Assembly (NCBI GenBank): GCA_023375675.1
Contig: JALQBC010000003.1
Location: 1,426,001-1,490,000 of the forward strand
From: Cytospora piceicola
Lineage: Eukaryota; Ascomycota; Sordariomycetes; Diaporthales; Cytosporaceae
Length of the DNA: 64,000 bases
Direction of reading: 5' to 3'
The position numbers and the translations under genes were made by a program. A model generated the notes under the pieces. That model was not told the DNA's origin. It ran no database searches and was given only the letters and a program-made list of their open reading frames with translations. Positions 38,064-50,023 of the stretch are shown here, in pieces (position 1 is the first letter of the stretch; every line of letters starts with the position of its first letter).

Positions 38064-39722
38064 TCAATGTCGAGCGGGTTGTTTCCCTTGTCGTTTTGAG
38101 GGCATAAGTTTCAGCTCGAGCTGGAAAAACGTCTTTGCTTTCGTATTCGGCTGCCGCCCGTCTTTAGGTCTAGGTTCCAACTTTTGGCGGCACATCGGGC
38201 AGACCTTCTTCGTAACTTCCGTATGCATAGCCTGATGTAGGCATTGGGCGCAAAACATGTGGCCTTCAACAAGATCTGTTAGTTTCGGGTCTCACATGAA
38301 TGCAAAGGCCTGGCAAGCTAGACCTCGGAAAGACATACCACAATGCGTAACTGTGAGATTATTGGCCGCATCCATACAGATGATGCACTCGAATTTGGAC
38401 AGTTTGATGCTGTTGTCCTCTTTGGGCTTCAACAGCTCCTCGGGCATACCGTCCTCGGATCTGGTGAGGTCGAACACCTCGATGTCATCCTCACCATCAC
38501 CAAAAAGGCTTTCCATGTCGTCCGAGTCTGGAATCGTGACAGCATGGTGCAAGCGAGGGATGTGACCCCTAGAACTGACTGGCCGTCCTGGAGTGGTTCC
38601 CCGCACGGAGCCGGTGCGCTGACGCTTGATGGTAGACGGGCCATCGAAGGTTCCGTCGGGAGACGCTGCTGCGCGGCTGCGCTTTGCTCTGGTCGCAGGC
38701 ATCTCCAAAAGCAGCGAGTCCACCGTTATCTTTTCGTTATCGTCGTGACCGTTGTGACCGCCGTCCCCTTGCTCCTCCAGGTCGACCTCTCGCAGGTCGA
38801 CCGAATTCCTTCCGGTGTCGGGTATTCCGTGGGCTGGTGGAAAGTACGTCGAGAATGCCGGCAGTTGTCGGGGTTGAGAAGCCGATATTGAGTCTAGATT
38901 GTCGAAGAGCGGGTCACGATGCGGTTGCGATTGCGGTGGACTTTGTGGACTGTGTGGACTGTAGGGTGGTAAAGAAGGTGAAAAAAAGCGGCCGGTGGCA
39001 AGGGCTTCGAGGAAATCGTCGCTGTTCGGTTCCTGTGAGTGTGGCTGCCGACAATTGCTATGATGGTTGTCGTTGGATAGCAGGAAGTTGGTCACTCCAA
39101 TTTGAGGATTGTTGGCAGACGGTCGGAATAGGTGAGGTTGTTGCCTTTGTGAATGGGAATGGGAGAAAGCTGTTGTCGAGGTTGGTGTGGGAATGTTGGT
39201 GTCAGTAGTGCGGCCAGCGGTAAGAGAGACGGAGGGGTCCGAGCCCGGGCGTTGTGACGGCGACAAGGAAGAAGGCCCGTCACGGCGAGCTAAATGAGAT
39301 GACGTTGAGAAGGGCAGCCCTGCAAACGGTGACAGGCCAAAGACAGCAGCTGGAGGCGAATACTGTCCTAGAGTGCGATGAAACCCTGAATTTGGTCTTC
39401 TTGTCGGGTTCAGCGACGGATTCAATGCTTGCAAGGCACTGAAGGAGGAGGGGTTGAAGGAAGGGGGCAATGGAGGCAGCGACAATGCCGTCGGGTTGCC
39501 AGATCGCCCTGTTGTTGTTGTATGTGGAAAGGGAAGGAAGTTTGATGCTGGCGGTGCCTGCTCCAGCAAAGATGATGCTAAAATGCGAAAAGACGGTTAG
39601 AACATCAATGCATGATCGCAGACAAATGACAAAAACCTACTAAGAAGTAGGCATGTATGTAACTACTGACCAGATACCAAGGAGTCCATTTCATCCGATA
39701 GATATAAACTCCAGTTGGACAT
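38064..39722 (-). CDS. slx8: Slx8-like RING/SIM ubiquitin ligase (candidate SUMO-targeted E3), 496 aa
   Basis: Exons are 39671-39722, 38339-39577 and 38064-38263, giving 496 aa. The frame at 39569 starts only at TTG, so I joined it to a short upstream exon; a second ATG in that exon (39689) would shorten the protein by 11 residues. The C-terminal C3HC4 RING has ligands C415, C418, C430, H432, C435, C438, C452 and C455 (CIIC, HCGHMFC, CPMC). Just before it is IEVFDLT (383-389) with flanking acidic residues, a good SUMO-interacting motif. ITVDSLLLE near residue 285 may be another. The N-terminal 350 residues are disordered and rich in Ser, Pro, His and Gln. This order matches Slx8/RNF4 ligases, which ubiquitylate SUMO-modified proteins in the nucleus. 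The RING is certain; the Slx8 orthology is likely. Confidence 0.82.
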
Positions 39723-41864
39723 GACTTTTTGAACGTCAGAATTTTCGATGGGCGTGCAGACAGCCCTTGTTGTCCTCGCCGTTTATGTACGGGATGAGAT
39801 GTACGGATTACAGTGTCCGTATTTGTCGAATCATTGCATGTTATCGTGTCGAGTCGCTCATGGGAGATGAGTAAGAGTACAACAGACACACAACAGGGAG
39901 CAGCTTCAAGCGGCCTGGTGTGTGTTGTTGCAAAGAATGGTGGCCTCGCCCCTCGATCCGGGTAAATCTGGAGGAATAGTGTCTCTAATAGATAAAGACA
40001 GAAATCCTCGTCGCCGCTCGCTGGGGGGTACGTACTCCTCAAAACGAGGCCCAACGGACAATCTAGACCAATAAATAGATCCAGAAGCAGTAGGTTACGA
40101 CAGGGGAATAACGGCACGGTGGACGAGGGAGGGGCCGGGCTGCTGGCTGGATGGGATGAAATACCAACCGAAGTAGAGGATTACTAAAGATTACGCTCTG
40201 TACTGTGCATAGGTGCACATTTACACCAAGAAGGGGGAAGTGGCAAGTCCCAGAACCTCTCTGCGGAAAGAGCGGGAAGAGGAGACGGGGTAAACGGGAA
40301 CGGAGGAGGAAGGAAGGAAGAAAGGAAGGAAGGACAGACTTCTTTGTTTGTTGGGCAGCCGAGGCGACAGACAACCTTGGAGGTTCCAAGGTTATTGAGT
40401 GATGCTTACGGATTACTGTTACAATACCTCCAGGGCTACTTAGAGTGCTTGGGTACCTACTTCCGTACAGCGGCTGGAACCGGGCAAGTGACAGCTGGAG
40501 ACCATCAATCAGATACACGTCCATCATGAGGAATTAGATGCATCTTGTCCACTTCCCTTTTCAGCTCGGAGTCTACCTAGGTACCTATGTGCATACCTAC
40601 CGGCCTACCTAGGTACCTTAGTAGGTACGCAGGGCTATGATCTGCGAGGGGGAAAAGACGGAAGGGGTGCTAGAATGTACCTGCCAGCCTGCCTTCTCGC
40701 ATATATGTACTGAAATGATAGGGACTGGGTGCGACGGCACGTGCACAGTGTTGGGTAGCAAGGATAATTAATGTCCGAGATAGAACCAGAAACATGTCAA
40801 TGCCAAAACTGCACCCCGGGTTCCTTCCCCGCCACCACCGGGGCCTTTCCTCTAAAGACCCTGCAGTACGGACGACCTGGGTACCTAGCGTATATAAAAC
40901 GGATCCATCCTGGCACAAAAGCTATAAGATGTCCAAGCATCCTGAGGATCTGGGTAAAGTAGCCATGGCATCTCGCCTGTCACCATACAAGACGTTGAAT
41001 GTCGAAGTGGCGTGACCAAATCTTCGCCTGCACTTTGCCGTTCGAATCATCAATTCATGTCATTTTGCAGGAGCTGCAGAGCAGCCTGCGATCTTAAGAT
41101 AACCGTCTGTCGTTAAAGGCACTAGGGCTCGCACGGAGCTGGAGGTTTGCGACCGTGCAGCAGAATATGGGCCTTCTTGTACTGTCCCGTATCTGGACTG
41201 CAAGGAAGTATTATGGCCAGCCTTATGGATAAGAGGATGAGAAACATGTGAAGTTGAAGTGTCTACCTAAGTACCTAGGTAGGTACTTGCCTGCGCAATA
41301 AGTACTTAGGTAACGTTCAGTTTGTAAGTTGGACCTGTCAATATTTGTACCAGACTCGGTAGGTTGACTTAGCGTCCAGTGAGGTTAGTCGCATTGCGGG
41401 AACCTCGGGAGCTATGGTGCTGTGGTTGCTTGATCATCAGTCTTCGCAACTTTTTTCTGCAGCTCGTCGCACGCACCGGTCTGCGCAAACCAGAGACACA
41501 ACCTGGACTTACTTTTGATCCAGGGAAAGCCACCGGACGAATAAACGCCAATCATTCTTGGCGCCCGCTTGACAGTCGCGTAATTCTTCCCATTCGATTG
41601 AATTCCATATTGTCATACTGTGTCTTTGAATCGACAGCTCTTTCTGAAGCGATCTGCGCGTTGTCGGCTATGATCCCATTCCGTCCCTAGTGCGATACGC
41701 CTGCGATCTAGGGACCTACCTCTATCGATGCGAAATACGATTACCTATACAGCCGTCCCGTACGCCGCCTACGACCGACAAGCCTGTCGTATGATCAACC
41801 TGGACAAAAAGAAGACACCCACACAAGGGGGATAGTGCACCGATGCCTGGCCGGATGAGATAAA
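39723..41864. other. Intergenic between divergent slx8-like and mip1 genes
   Basis: No gene is supported. The interval has a GGAAGGAAGAAAGGAAGG purine tract at about 40309-40335 and dense copies of TACCTAGGTAC/CCTAAGTA at 40573-40630 and 41262-41312. It should contain promoters of both flanking genes. Confidence 0.5.
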
Positions 41865-44800
41865 ATGCTTAGCCCTGTCAGAAGCAAGCTACGAAGTGGT
41901 TGTGCTGCTGCCAGCTTTGTCCGACTCGCGAAGCATAGAGCGCATCGAAAATGGGCTGCCCAAATTCGCTGGCAGTCTTCTGCCGCTGCAGTTGCAGACT
42001 CAGATAGCCAGGGGCACAACGCCTCACAAACTCTAGCTGGTGAGACCGTACGGACGAAGAGCACGTCAAAACTGCCAGAACACTAACCCGGCGAACTTCA
42101 GTGGCATCCACGGCTCGGAACAACGCGATAGGTGTTCAACAGCTGAGCAAACATATCTACGAGCAGCTGTTTCCCAACGGAAGTGAGCCTCCGCCAGAGG
42201 AACTTGTTGAACTTGCCAAGGATCATTTGCGGCGCCATGATCTCCTGGGTAAAACCGCCGACGTAACCGATCCCATCGCATTCGATCTCCCTGGACTGCA
42301 AGCTCCACAAACCCAGACACTTGATGAGCATTTCCACAGGCTCGGGACAGATGCCGCAGAACCTTTCCTGTCATATGCAAAAGACTTCGCACAGGCAAGC
42401 CTACCAACGCTGCCGAGAACTTGGGAGCGCCGGAGTGGTTGGACCAAATACTACCATCAGGATGGGGAGGGGCCACTTATCACAATCCCAGTCCAATCGC
42501 CGGACGAGACCATGCTATCGTTCGACGTCGAAGTAATGTGGAAAGACAACCCCTTCGCGGTGATGGCTTGCGCCGCTGGTCCGACAGCCTGGTATGTATG
42601 GTTGTCACCCTGGTTATTGGGAGAGACGGAAAATGTAAAGCAGCTGGTACCTCTCGGTGATCCAACCAAGGACCGCATCATCGTGGGGCATAACATCGGA
42701 TATGATCGGGCTAGAATCCTAGAAGAGTACGACCTCAAACAGAGCAGGAACTTTTTCCTGGATACCATGTCACTACATGTTGCTGTGAACGGTATGTGCT
42801 CACAGCAGCGACCGACGTGGATGAAGCACAAAAAGAACCGGGAGCTCCGGGAGAAAATCGCCCGAGAAACGGATAGTCAGGAGCTGGCCGCCCTATTAGC
42901 TGACGATTCTCTGTCGAATGATGAAGAGGAGCTATGGGTTGGGAGAAGCTCGATCAATTCTCTGCGAGATGTGGCCAAGTTCCATCTAAATATCGCCATG
43001 GACAAATCCGTCCGGGACAACTTCGGAGAGCTCAACCGGGAAGAGATATTGGAAAGGCTCGACGAGCTCGTTACCTACTGTGCGAAGGACGTTGAGATCA
43101 CGCATAAGGTTTATTCAATCGTCTTTCCGAATTTCCTCGACACATGTCCTCACCCAGTCAGTTTCGCTGCCCTGCGGCACCTGTCATCTGTCATATTACC
43201 AGTGAATGACTCTTGGGATGTTTACATAAAGGAGGCCGAAAATAAATACCAAGAGCTGTCTGCTGCCGTCGAGAAACGCCTTATAGCCCTGACAGAGAAA
43301 GCTTTGGAACTTAAGGATGATGAACAATTATGGGGCAGCGACCCCTGGTTGAGGCAACTTGACTGGTCAGGTCAAGAAGTCAAGATGACAAAGGGCACCA
43401 AAAAGGAGGAGCCGCGGCCGATGAAGAACCAAAAAATGCCCGGCATGCCAAAGTGGTACAAGGACCTATTTCCCAAAAAAGATGGCCCCATAAACATCAC
43501 AGTACGAACAAGGGTGGCGCCATTACTTCTCAAGCTCTCATGGAGTGGTCACCCGCTATGCTGGTCCGACAAGTACGGCTGGACGTTCCGTGTTCCTCTG
43601 GAAGAGAGGGAAGTATATCTTGCGAAGGCGATGAAACAATGTGATATGAAAGACGAGAAGACCATCATGCTACGGGACGACACAAAGGGTGTTTATTTCA
43701 AGGTACCCCACAAGGACGGTCCCCTGGCCCGATGCGCCAACCCATTGGCGAAGAGCTATCTCAACTACTTCGAAAACGAGGTCTTGACATCCAAGTTCCC
43801 GTATGCAAAGGAGGCGCTAGAAATGAACGCGTCATGCTCGTACTGGATCAGTGCGCGCGACAGAATCACGTCGCAATTGGTTGTCTATGAGAAGGATCTG
43901 CAGCTCGCAAGGCAGGCAGATGAGTCCGCAACCCAGGGAGAAGGGGCGTCGACCCAGGGCTACATTTTGCCTCAAATCATACCTATGGGCACCGTTACAA
44001 GACGAGCTGTTGAGAACACATGGTTGACTGCAAGTAATGCCAAGAAGACAAGGGTTGGGTCAGAACTGAAGGCCATGGTCAAGGCGCCACCAGGCTACAG
44101 CTTCGTGGGTGCCGACGTTGATTCCGAGGAGCTGTGGATTGCGAGCGTACTCGGAGATGCCGTTTTCAAGGTGCATGGCGGCAATGCGCTAGGCTTCATG
44201 ACACTAGAAGGCTCAAAGGCTGCTGGTACCGATCTTCACTCGCGGACAGCATCGATTCTCGGTATATCGAGAGGCAACGCGAAGATTTTCAACTACGGGC
44301 GGATTTACGGCGCTGGGCTCAAGTTCGCTGCACAGCTTCTTCGCCAGTTCAACCCCTCCTTGTCGGACAATGATACAATCAAGACTGCAACCAAGCTCTA
44401 TGCTGCTACAAAAGGACAACAGTCAGAGCGAAGGCTTCTCTACAAGCGCAGATTCTGGCGAGGCGGCACGGAGTCATTTGTCTTCAATAAGCTGGAGGAG
44501 TTTGCTGAGCAACGACGGCCGCGCACACCTGTTCTCGGTGCTACAATTACGGAGGCGCTGATGAGCAGTTACGTCAACAAAGGCGGGTTTCTCACCAGCC
44601 GCATCAACTGGGCGATCCAAAGCTCCGGCGTGGATTACTTACACCTCTTGATCGTAGCGATGGATTACCTCATTCGTCGTTTCAACATCGATGCTCGCGT
44701 CGCCATCACGGTCCACGACGAGATACGCTACCTCGTCAAAAGTGAGGACAAATACCGCGCCGCCATGGCATTACAGGTAGCCAACATTTGGACGCGGTGC

Positions 44801-45394
44801 ATGTTTGCCCAGCAGATTGGCATCGAGGACCTTCCTCAATCATGTGCATTCTTCAGCGCCGTCGACATCGACCATGTTCTACGGAAAGAAGTTGACATGC
44901 CCTGCATCACCCCGTCCCACAAGACGTCGATCCCACCCGGCGAGTCTATCGATATTCAGCAACTCCTCGCAAAGGGCAATGAAGCGTTCCTCGATGAATC
45001 TATCGTCCCGGAGAAGCATGCTCCCAAGCTCGATGACATCCCCTACAAACCTCGTGTGCCAGTGATGGAGGATCTCAGAAATGAAGACGCCTCGACGGCG
45101 GATTTGTCATTTATCAAAGCCCAAATCACGGCCGATATAAAAGAGTTGACTGAGGTCTGCCAAGAGAAGACTAGATTGCTGGGCCTCAAGAAGGAGCCCA
45201 TTGCCCGGGAAAGGAAGACAATGCGGCCGTATCAGTCGGAGCCGCAGCTCAGGCCTATGAATGAGCCTTTTCTGGTGTCTGATGCTTACCAGTCGAGGCG
45301 TCTTCGCAGCTCTTCGAGCTACAATAAGGCTGATTGGGAGAAGACGGAGAAGTGGACAAGAAGCTCGATTCCTGGTCGGGGGACGACGTATTGA
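41865..45394 (+). CDS. mip1: Mitochondrial DNA polymerase gamma catalytic subunit, 1155 aa
   Basis: Exon 1 (41865-42039) and exon 2 (42102-45394) join in phase across a 62-nt intron with a CACTAAC branch. The large frame alone opens with GTG, so the upstream exon is needed. The first exon codes for an Arg/Ser/Ala-rich start (MLSPVRSKLRSGCAAASFVR) typical of a mitochondrial presequence. The 3'-5' exonuclease motifs are visible: FDVEVMW (D200, E202), VGHNIGYDRARI, and YCAKDVEITHKVY. Family-A polymerase motifs follow: A, VGADVDSEELW (about 730); B, RGNAKIFNYGRIYGAG (about 782); C, ITVHDEIRY (about 927). A fungal C-terminal extension of about 200 residues is present, as in yeast Mip1. The protein replicates and proofreads mtDNA. 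Confidence 0.95.
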
Positions 45395-46536
45395 AGACTT
45401 GAAGCCAATGTCGACAATGCTTGACACGGGGCAGCTTGCCTGCTGGCAACCCTATTTGGGGGTTGTGACCTCAATGGCCGTTCTGGGGTGGATAGGTGTT
45501 CATGAGACACGTTATATATGTTATATGTATAAGTATATTGTATTGGTATTCATGGAGCGGCGCGATTTTGGACATGGTGTTCGCCGGGGTGGCTCCTCTT
45601 GTCTGGACTGGCGCAAGCCGAGGTGAATTCGGTCTTGGCGTTGAAGCAGGCGGGAAAATCGGTTGTCAACAACATCAGGTTCTGGTATTGTCTTGTGGCT
45701 TGATTATAACATGCAGTAATATGCAATATCCATCTCAACGTTTAAAGCTGTTGTATTCTTGATCGTGTTGGTTCAGTACAGCACAGGCAGCAGTATGTGC
45801 CTCCAACTACACTGTTGTATGATAGCCGGCCGCTATGCAGCTTACTCGCAGTATCTTCCTAGACGGAGTGGCTGACATGGGCTGGATAATGGGCGGAGAC
45901 AGAGACACATATTCGGAGGTGTCGTTGTTTTGACCGTGGAGAGAGCGACGAAGAAGTAAACTCCTCGTAGCTCGCTACATAATGCCCACCATCAGGACAG
46001 GCAACCACCAACAATATGAAGTCCTACAGTGTAATGGGATGTACATACACAACGGACGTTCCCAAGTTGCACGGTATCACCATCGCACCGCCCACAGACA
46101 AGCAAGCAGTTCAGACGTCTACTAGACTTGCTCTTGTCCTTGTCGCCACGCCTTGACAAGAAGAGCCCAATCCCAATCCCAATCACCACTGAACACAAAT
46201 GGCGGTGACACGCGTATGAGGCCATGACCGAACATCACATCTTCCGTTCTCGATTCAATAGGCAACTATTGCTATGGCTCCGTCGACGAGACATTGTCAG
46301 GGAACGTCACTGGCCCGAGTTTATCGAGTATAAGACAACTGAAACGGCGCAGGCGAACGGGAAGGCTGTTGATAGGTCTGCTCTGGCTGCAACTTGGGAG
46401 CGGAGCATTCAAATCACTCCTACTTCGAGGTACTGGCGCTATCAAATGGACAAGATTGCGAAACTGCAGCCGCTGCAGACAAGAAGCAGCAAGGAAGGCA
46501 ACCTTGTTTCTTCCACCCGTAAACGAACCCGATACC
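45395..46536. other. Convergent intergenic space between mip1 and the Clr5 gene
   Basis: AT-rich TATATGTATAAGTATATTG-type sequence at about 45511-45545 is a plausible mip1 3' processing region. No gene is supported. Confidence 0.5.
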
Positions 46537-48180
46537 TCAATGACACGCACTGCCTCTTCGTTGCGACATGCGCCCGTACAGCATCGTCCTCTTCTGGTTT
46601 GCACTCCCATCCGCTCTCAGCCCAGTCCTTCCAAGACGCTCACACATCTCATCAATCGCGACCTCGTGGTCACGGCGTGCTTCGTTAGCAGCCTCCGTGT
46701 CCCCGGCATCCCTGAAGTACTCCGCAGCCTCGCCCAAAGCGTCGACCGTCAGCTCATGCGACCGACCGAACTGTGATGTACAGTATTTCACCCACCTACC
46801 CGCCTCCCTGGCGGTTTCGACGTGCGAGCTATCAACTTGCGAAACCCAAAACAGAATGCGATGGCAGTCATCGATGAGGTAGGCGTTGTTGGCACCGGTT
46901 TCTCCACCGCTATCCAGGGAGATCACATCCTCTGCTGCACTTCGAGCCTCGCTGTACCGCTTTCTGTCCAAGAAAAAATTCGCCAGTCGCAGCTTGGCGT
47001 CCAGGGCCTCGAAGGCGGTCTGCCCGCCCGCTGATCGAGCTCGGGCGTGTTCTTGGAGGGCTCGCTCGGCTGTGCTGTCCTCGACTGGCGCGTATGCCGC
47101 AAGCCAGCTGATGCAATGTCCGTACATATCTGACAGTTCTGCCTCGAAGGCAGAGTTGGACCCCAGCTCCATGCAGAGAGCTGCACGATACGCCATCCAC
47201 AGGGTCCAAGCGTACTGACACAGCCGCTGCGATGTCATCCGGGACATGGTATCGAACAGGACGTACACTGGGTGAAGTTTGGACTGGTGGGTCACCAAGA
47301 CCAGGTCCCGCAGGAACGAGATGATCGAGCGGCTTAGTATCTCGTTACGCTTGGAGAACTCGAATAATACGGCGTACATTCCTATGGGGAACAAGGGCGA
47401 CTCGGCCACCAGAAGCCCTCTGCACGAGTCCAGGCAGAAGTTGAGCATGCGGAACGCCTGCGCTATGTGACCTGAGTTCATCAGGCGACCTGCCGCCCAG
47501 GCACTATTATGCGCCGTAATAATGAGGTCCTTCTGCCAAGGAATGTGAGACTTGGTCCAGCGGCCGGAGTCGAAGCTGCCCCCGACATAGCTCCGCATTG
47601 CATGTACCATGCACTCAAACTCGGATTGGAAAGAGTCTCGCAGCATTCGCTCCGGGGCAGGCGGTTGACTACCGGTCGTATGACTGACAATTCCGATTTG
47701 TGAATGATTTGGACCTCCAATGTGGTATCTTCGAGACCTTGATACTCGTTTGAGATGTTGTTCCAGTCTCTTTCGGTCCACCCTAACCCCCCCGACAACA
47801 AATACGGAGGTGTTCTCATCTTCGAGACGCTCCTCTTGGAGAAACTGCTGGACCTGCGTCGCTCGTAGATTCTTTCTGATTCCCCATCTGCGGAGGTGGT
47901 ACTTGTACATCTTTTGTCTGTAATAGCTCTTGTACGTTAGTCAGTCGGGAAAAGGGATGTCCGGTGAGCAAAATTATGGTTCTTACGTCGCCATAAAGCC
48001 GTGTTCTTCCCGCATTCTCTGTATCACCTTCAACAGAGGAAGGTCTAGGGACTTATATAGATAACTGATGCGTTGCTTTTGGTCATCCCAATCACTCGGC
48101 GATGCCCATCTGGTCTTTTGGGGATTGGTGCCCACGACGCCGTCTTGGGCATCTCCAACATTGACAACTTGTGAGACCAT
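46537..48180 (-). CDS. Clr5-domain protein, 527 aa
   Basis: Exons are 47987-48180 and 46537-47926 (60-nt intron), giving 527 aa. The acceptor after ACAAGAG keeps the frame and rebuilds the Clr5 domain across the junction: SPSDWDDQKQRISYLYKSL, then LLKVIQRMREEHGF in exon 1, and YYRQKMYKYHLRRWGIRKN in exon 2, at residues about 28-85. This resembles a small DNA-binding-like domain named after fission yeast Clr5 and is very common in filamentous fungi. The rest (about 120-500) is helical with features of TPR-like repeats, such as KLRLANFFLDRKRYSEARSA. No zinc cluster is present. These proteins are thought to be nuclear regulators, but targets are unknown. The ATG at 48180 was chosen; another in-frame ATG lies about eight codons upstream. 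Confidence 0.75.
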
Positions 48181-48608
48181 GGTGTTTGCCAGACAATCCG
48201 CATTCATTACCCTGGGGTTTAGTGAATGAATGTATTCTTCCGGCTTAAGTATGGGGTACCATCTGCACCATTTCGTAGCAGCATCTGGAGGTGTCGGCTC
48301 ACCGCCCCAGAATAAGTGCAGTGCTGGACAGGGCTGGTAATATAGAATGTGGCGGCATATCTCCGTCAGCCACAAGATTGAATGGAGGAACGGTTACACA
48401 GCGGGCACAGGCAAAAATTTCAGCCGAGCCACCTCGCCGATTACTGGCTTTGAGATGACTGTCCCAGCCACGAAGGTAACTGATCGGTGATTGACTGACG
48501 TTAATGACATTGTTCGGATGTTCGGGTGAGATATCCAGGCAGACAGGCAGACATCAGTGTTGGCCAGGTGAGGGTTTCGTTGTGGCCAAGAATAAGAATC
48601 TTACGTTA

Positions 48609-48684
48609 GCCTACGTCAGCTTTACTTCCTTCACTTTTCCTTCCCTTGCCTTAGGCTTCAGGCCTGTTTGTTTACTTTCCTCAA
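48609..48684 (+). repeat. Short dispersed repeat, copy 1
   Basis: Pyrimidine-rich sequence sharing TTACTTCCTT, CCTTCCCTT, CCTTAGGCTT and AGGCCTGTTTGTTTACT with the copy at 49941-50023 in the same orientation. Identity by eye is about 85 percent with one small gap. It could be a solo LTR end, a MITE or a SINE remnant. Confidence 0.7.
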
Positions 48685-49201
48685 AATGTTGCTAGTAAGA
48701 TCTGTGTACCCAAGTATCTTCATTCATCATCTAGCCAACTCTCTCAGTCTACCCGGTTGGGGACAGCCTACAGCTATCTCTCGGAGAACTCATGATATTT
48801 GATTACGATTCGATAAAACTTATTAGATTAGCTATATGATCTATAAGCACTGGACTTGGGTACTGCTCACTTTGAAAATATAGCCATGGGAATCTTGGCA
48901 GGCCTTCGCTCCAGGGCTGTCAGACTTCTTGACCGCTTCAAATATTTGGCAGAATAGATGGTGGTGAAAAAAGAAAAGTGCTGTAATTACCTGGGACTTC
49001 CAAGGCTAATACATTGCAGAGGAGATCATGGCCTAGAGGAAACCCAAACTGGTAAATTGTGCTCTCTACAAGAAAGAAGGTTAACAAACAACCAAACACC
49101 ATACTCCTGTCCCCAAAACCGTCGAAGATCTCAATCCCGGGTCCTTCAGTGTTTGGTTCGAAGCTGCGCCAGTCAGCCATCTTGTTGTCCAAGGCTTCCA
49201 A

Positions 49202-49235
49202 CCCCCGCCCCCCCCCCCCCGCCCCCCCCGCCCCC
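49202..49235. repeat. Poly-C tract interrupted by G
   Basis: Roughly 34 nt of C broken by two or three G residues, followed directly by a T run. It generates false poly-Gly or poly-Pro frames on both strands. Confidence 0.9.
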
Positions 49236-49478
49236 TTTTTTTGTTTTCTTTGCCACATTGTTCTGATCCTCCGTATAAAGTACCCAAGCTCTGAGATTCG
49301 CGGCCCTGTCGTTAGCAACCTTAGTGGTACGTACTACTGCCCATCTTCCTAGTTTCAGAAGCATTCCTTGCTGTTTCCAAGTGTCTGCCTGAGACGCTCT
49401 CGATGGGGGAGCCCTTCGCGGTTGTGGCGTCTGGCTCTCGAAGACCACACTTCTCAGAGGACATACCGTCTACCATCA

Positions 49479-49748
49479 TTACCTATGAAAGTTCAGGTCT
49501 TCCTCACGTATCGTTCTTGATCCCAGAAAGGCGTGTGATGCGCTCAAAAACGGCTCTTCTTGTTTTTGTATAACTATTAGTATATACTTTTGCTTGTAAA
49601 GTACTGGATAACTTACCACTGTGGCCTCTGTAAGTAGACTCCAGGACTTGTTGCCGAGAGTGCTACTACAGAGCAGACTCGTCATGGTCCCCCAGATGAG
49701 GTGTAGGAGAAGAAATGCGAGGATCTTTGAGATAGGGAGGAATTTCAT
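49479..49748 (-). CDS. Candidate small secreted protein, 68 aa
   Basis: A minus-strand ATG at 49748 opens a frame with a signal-peptide-like start (MKFLPISKILAFLLLHLIW). After 44 codons there is a GTAAGT donor at 49616. A branch-like TACTAAT and an AG ending at 49554 allow a second exon (49479-49553) in phase, giving 68 aa. No cysteine pattern or family is recognised. It lies between two copies of a short repeat in a gene-poor stretch, the kind of place where effector-like genes occur, but the support is only the signal peptide and the intron signals. It may be a chance frame. Confidence 0.3.
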   Translation of the reverse strand: MKFLPISKILAFLLLHLIWGTMTSLLCSSTLGNKSWSLLTEATVVSYPVLYKQKYILIVIQKQEEPFLSASHAFLGSRTIREEDLNFHR

Positions 49749-49940
49749 CCGATCGCACTTTTAATGTGACTCAGAAGCTGCACAGAGATGTGTTTCGCCA
49801 TCTCAGCACTTGAGGTAGCGTTCCCGGGGAGTGTTGCTGATGAAGCTAGTTCAGATGGCCTTTGAAGAACAGAAAAAGACAATACATGCAAGTAGCATAC
49901 TGTTGGTTACGATCTCATAGGAACCCTGTTACGTAATCAG

Positions 49941-50023
49941 GCCTACAGCGTTACTTCCTTTACTTACACCTATTTCCTTCCCTTCCCTTAGGCTTTAGGC
50001 CTGTTTGTTTACTCTCTTCAACA
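49941..50023 (+). repeat. Short dispersed repeat, copy 2
   Basis: Second copy of the repeat at 48609-48684, same orientation, about 1.33 kb away. It differs by substitutions, several of them C/T, and an insertion of about six bases after the first TACTT. Confidence 0.7.

Noticed and set aside
46224..46776. Plus-strand frames of 154-160 aa near the end of the Clr5 gene
   Set aside because: They overlap its 3' end antisense and have no recognisable domain.
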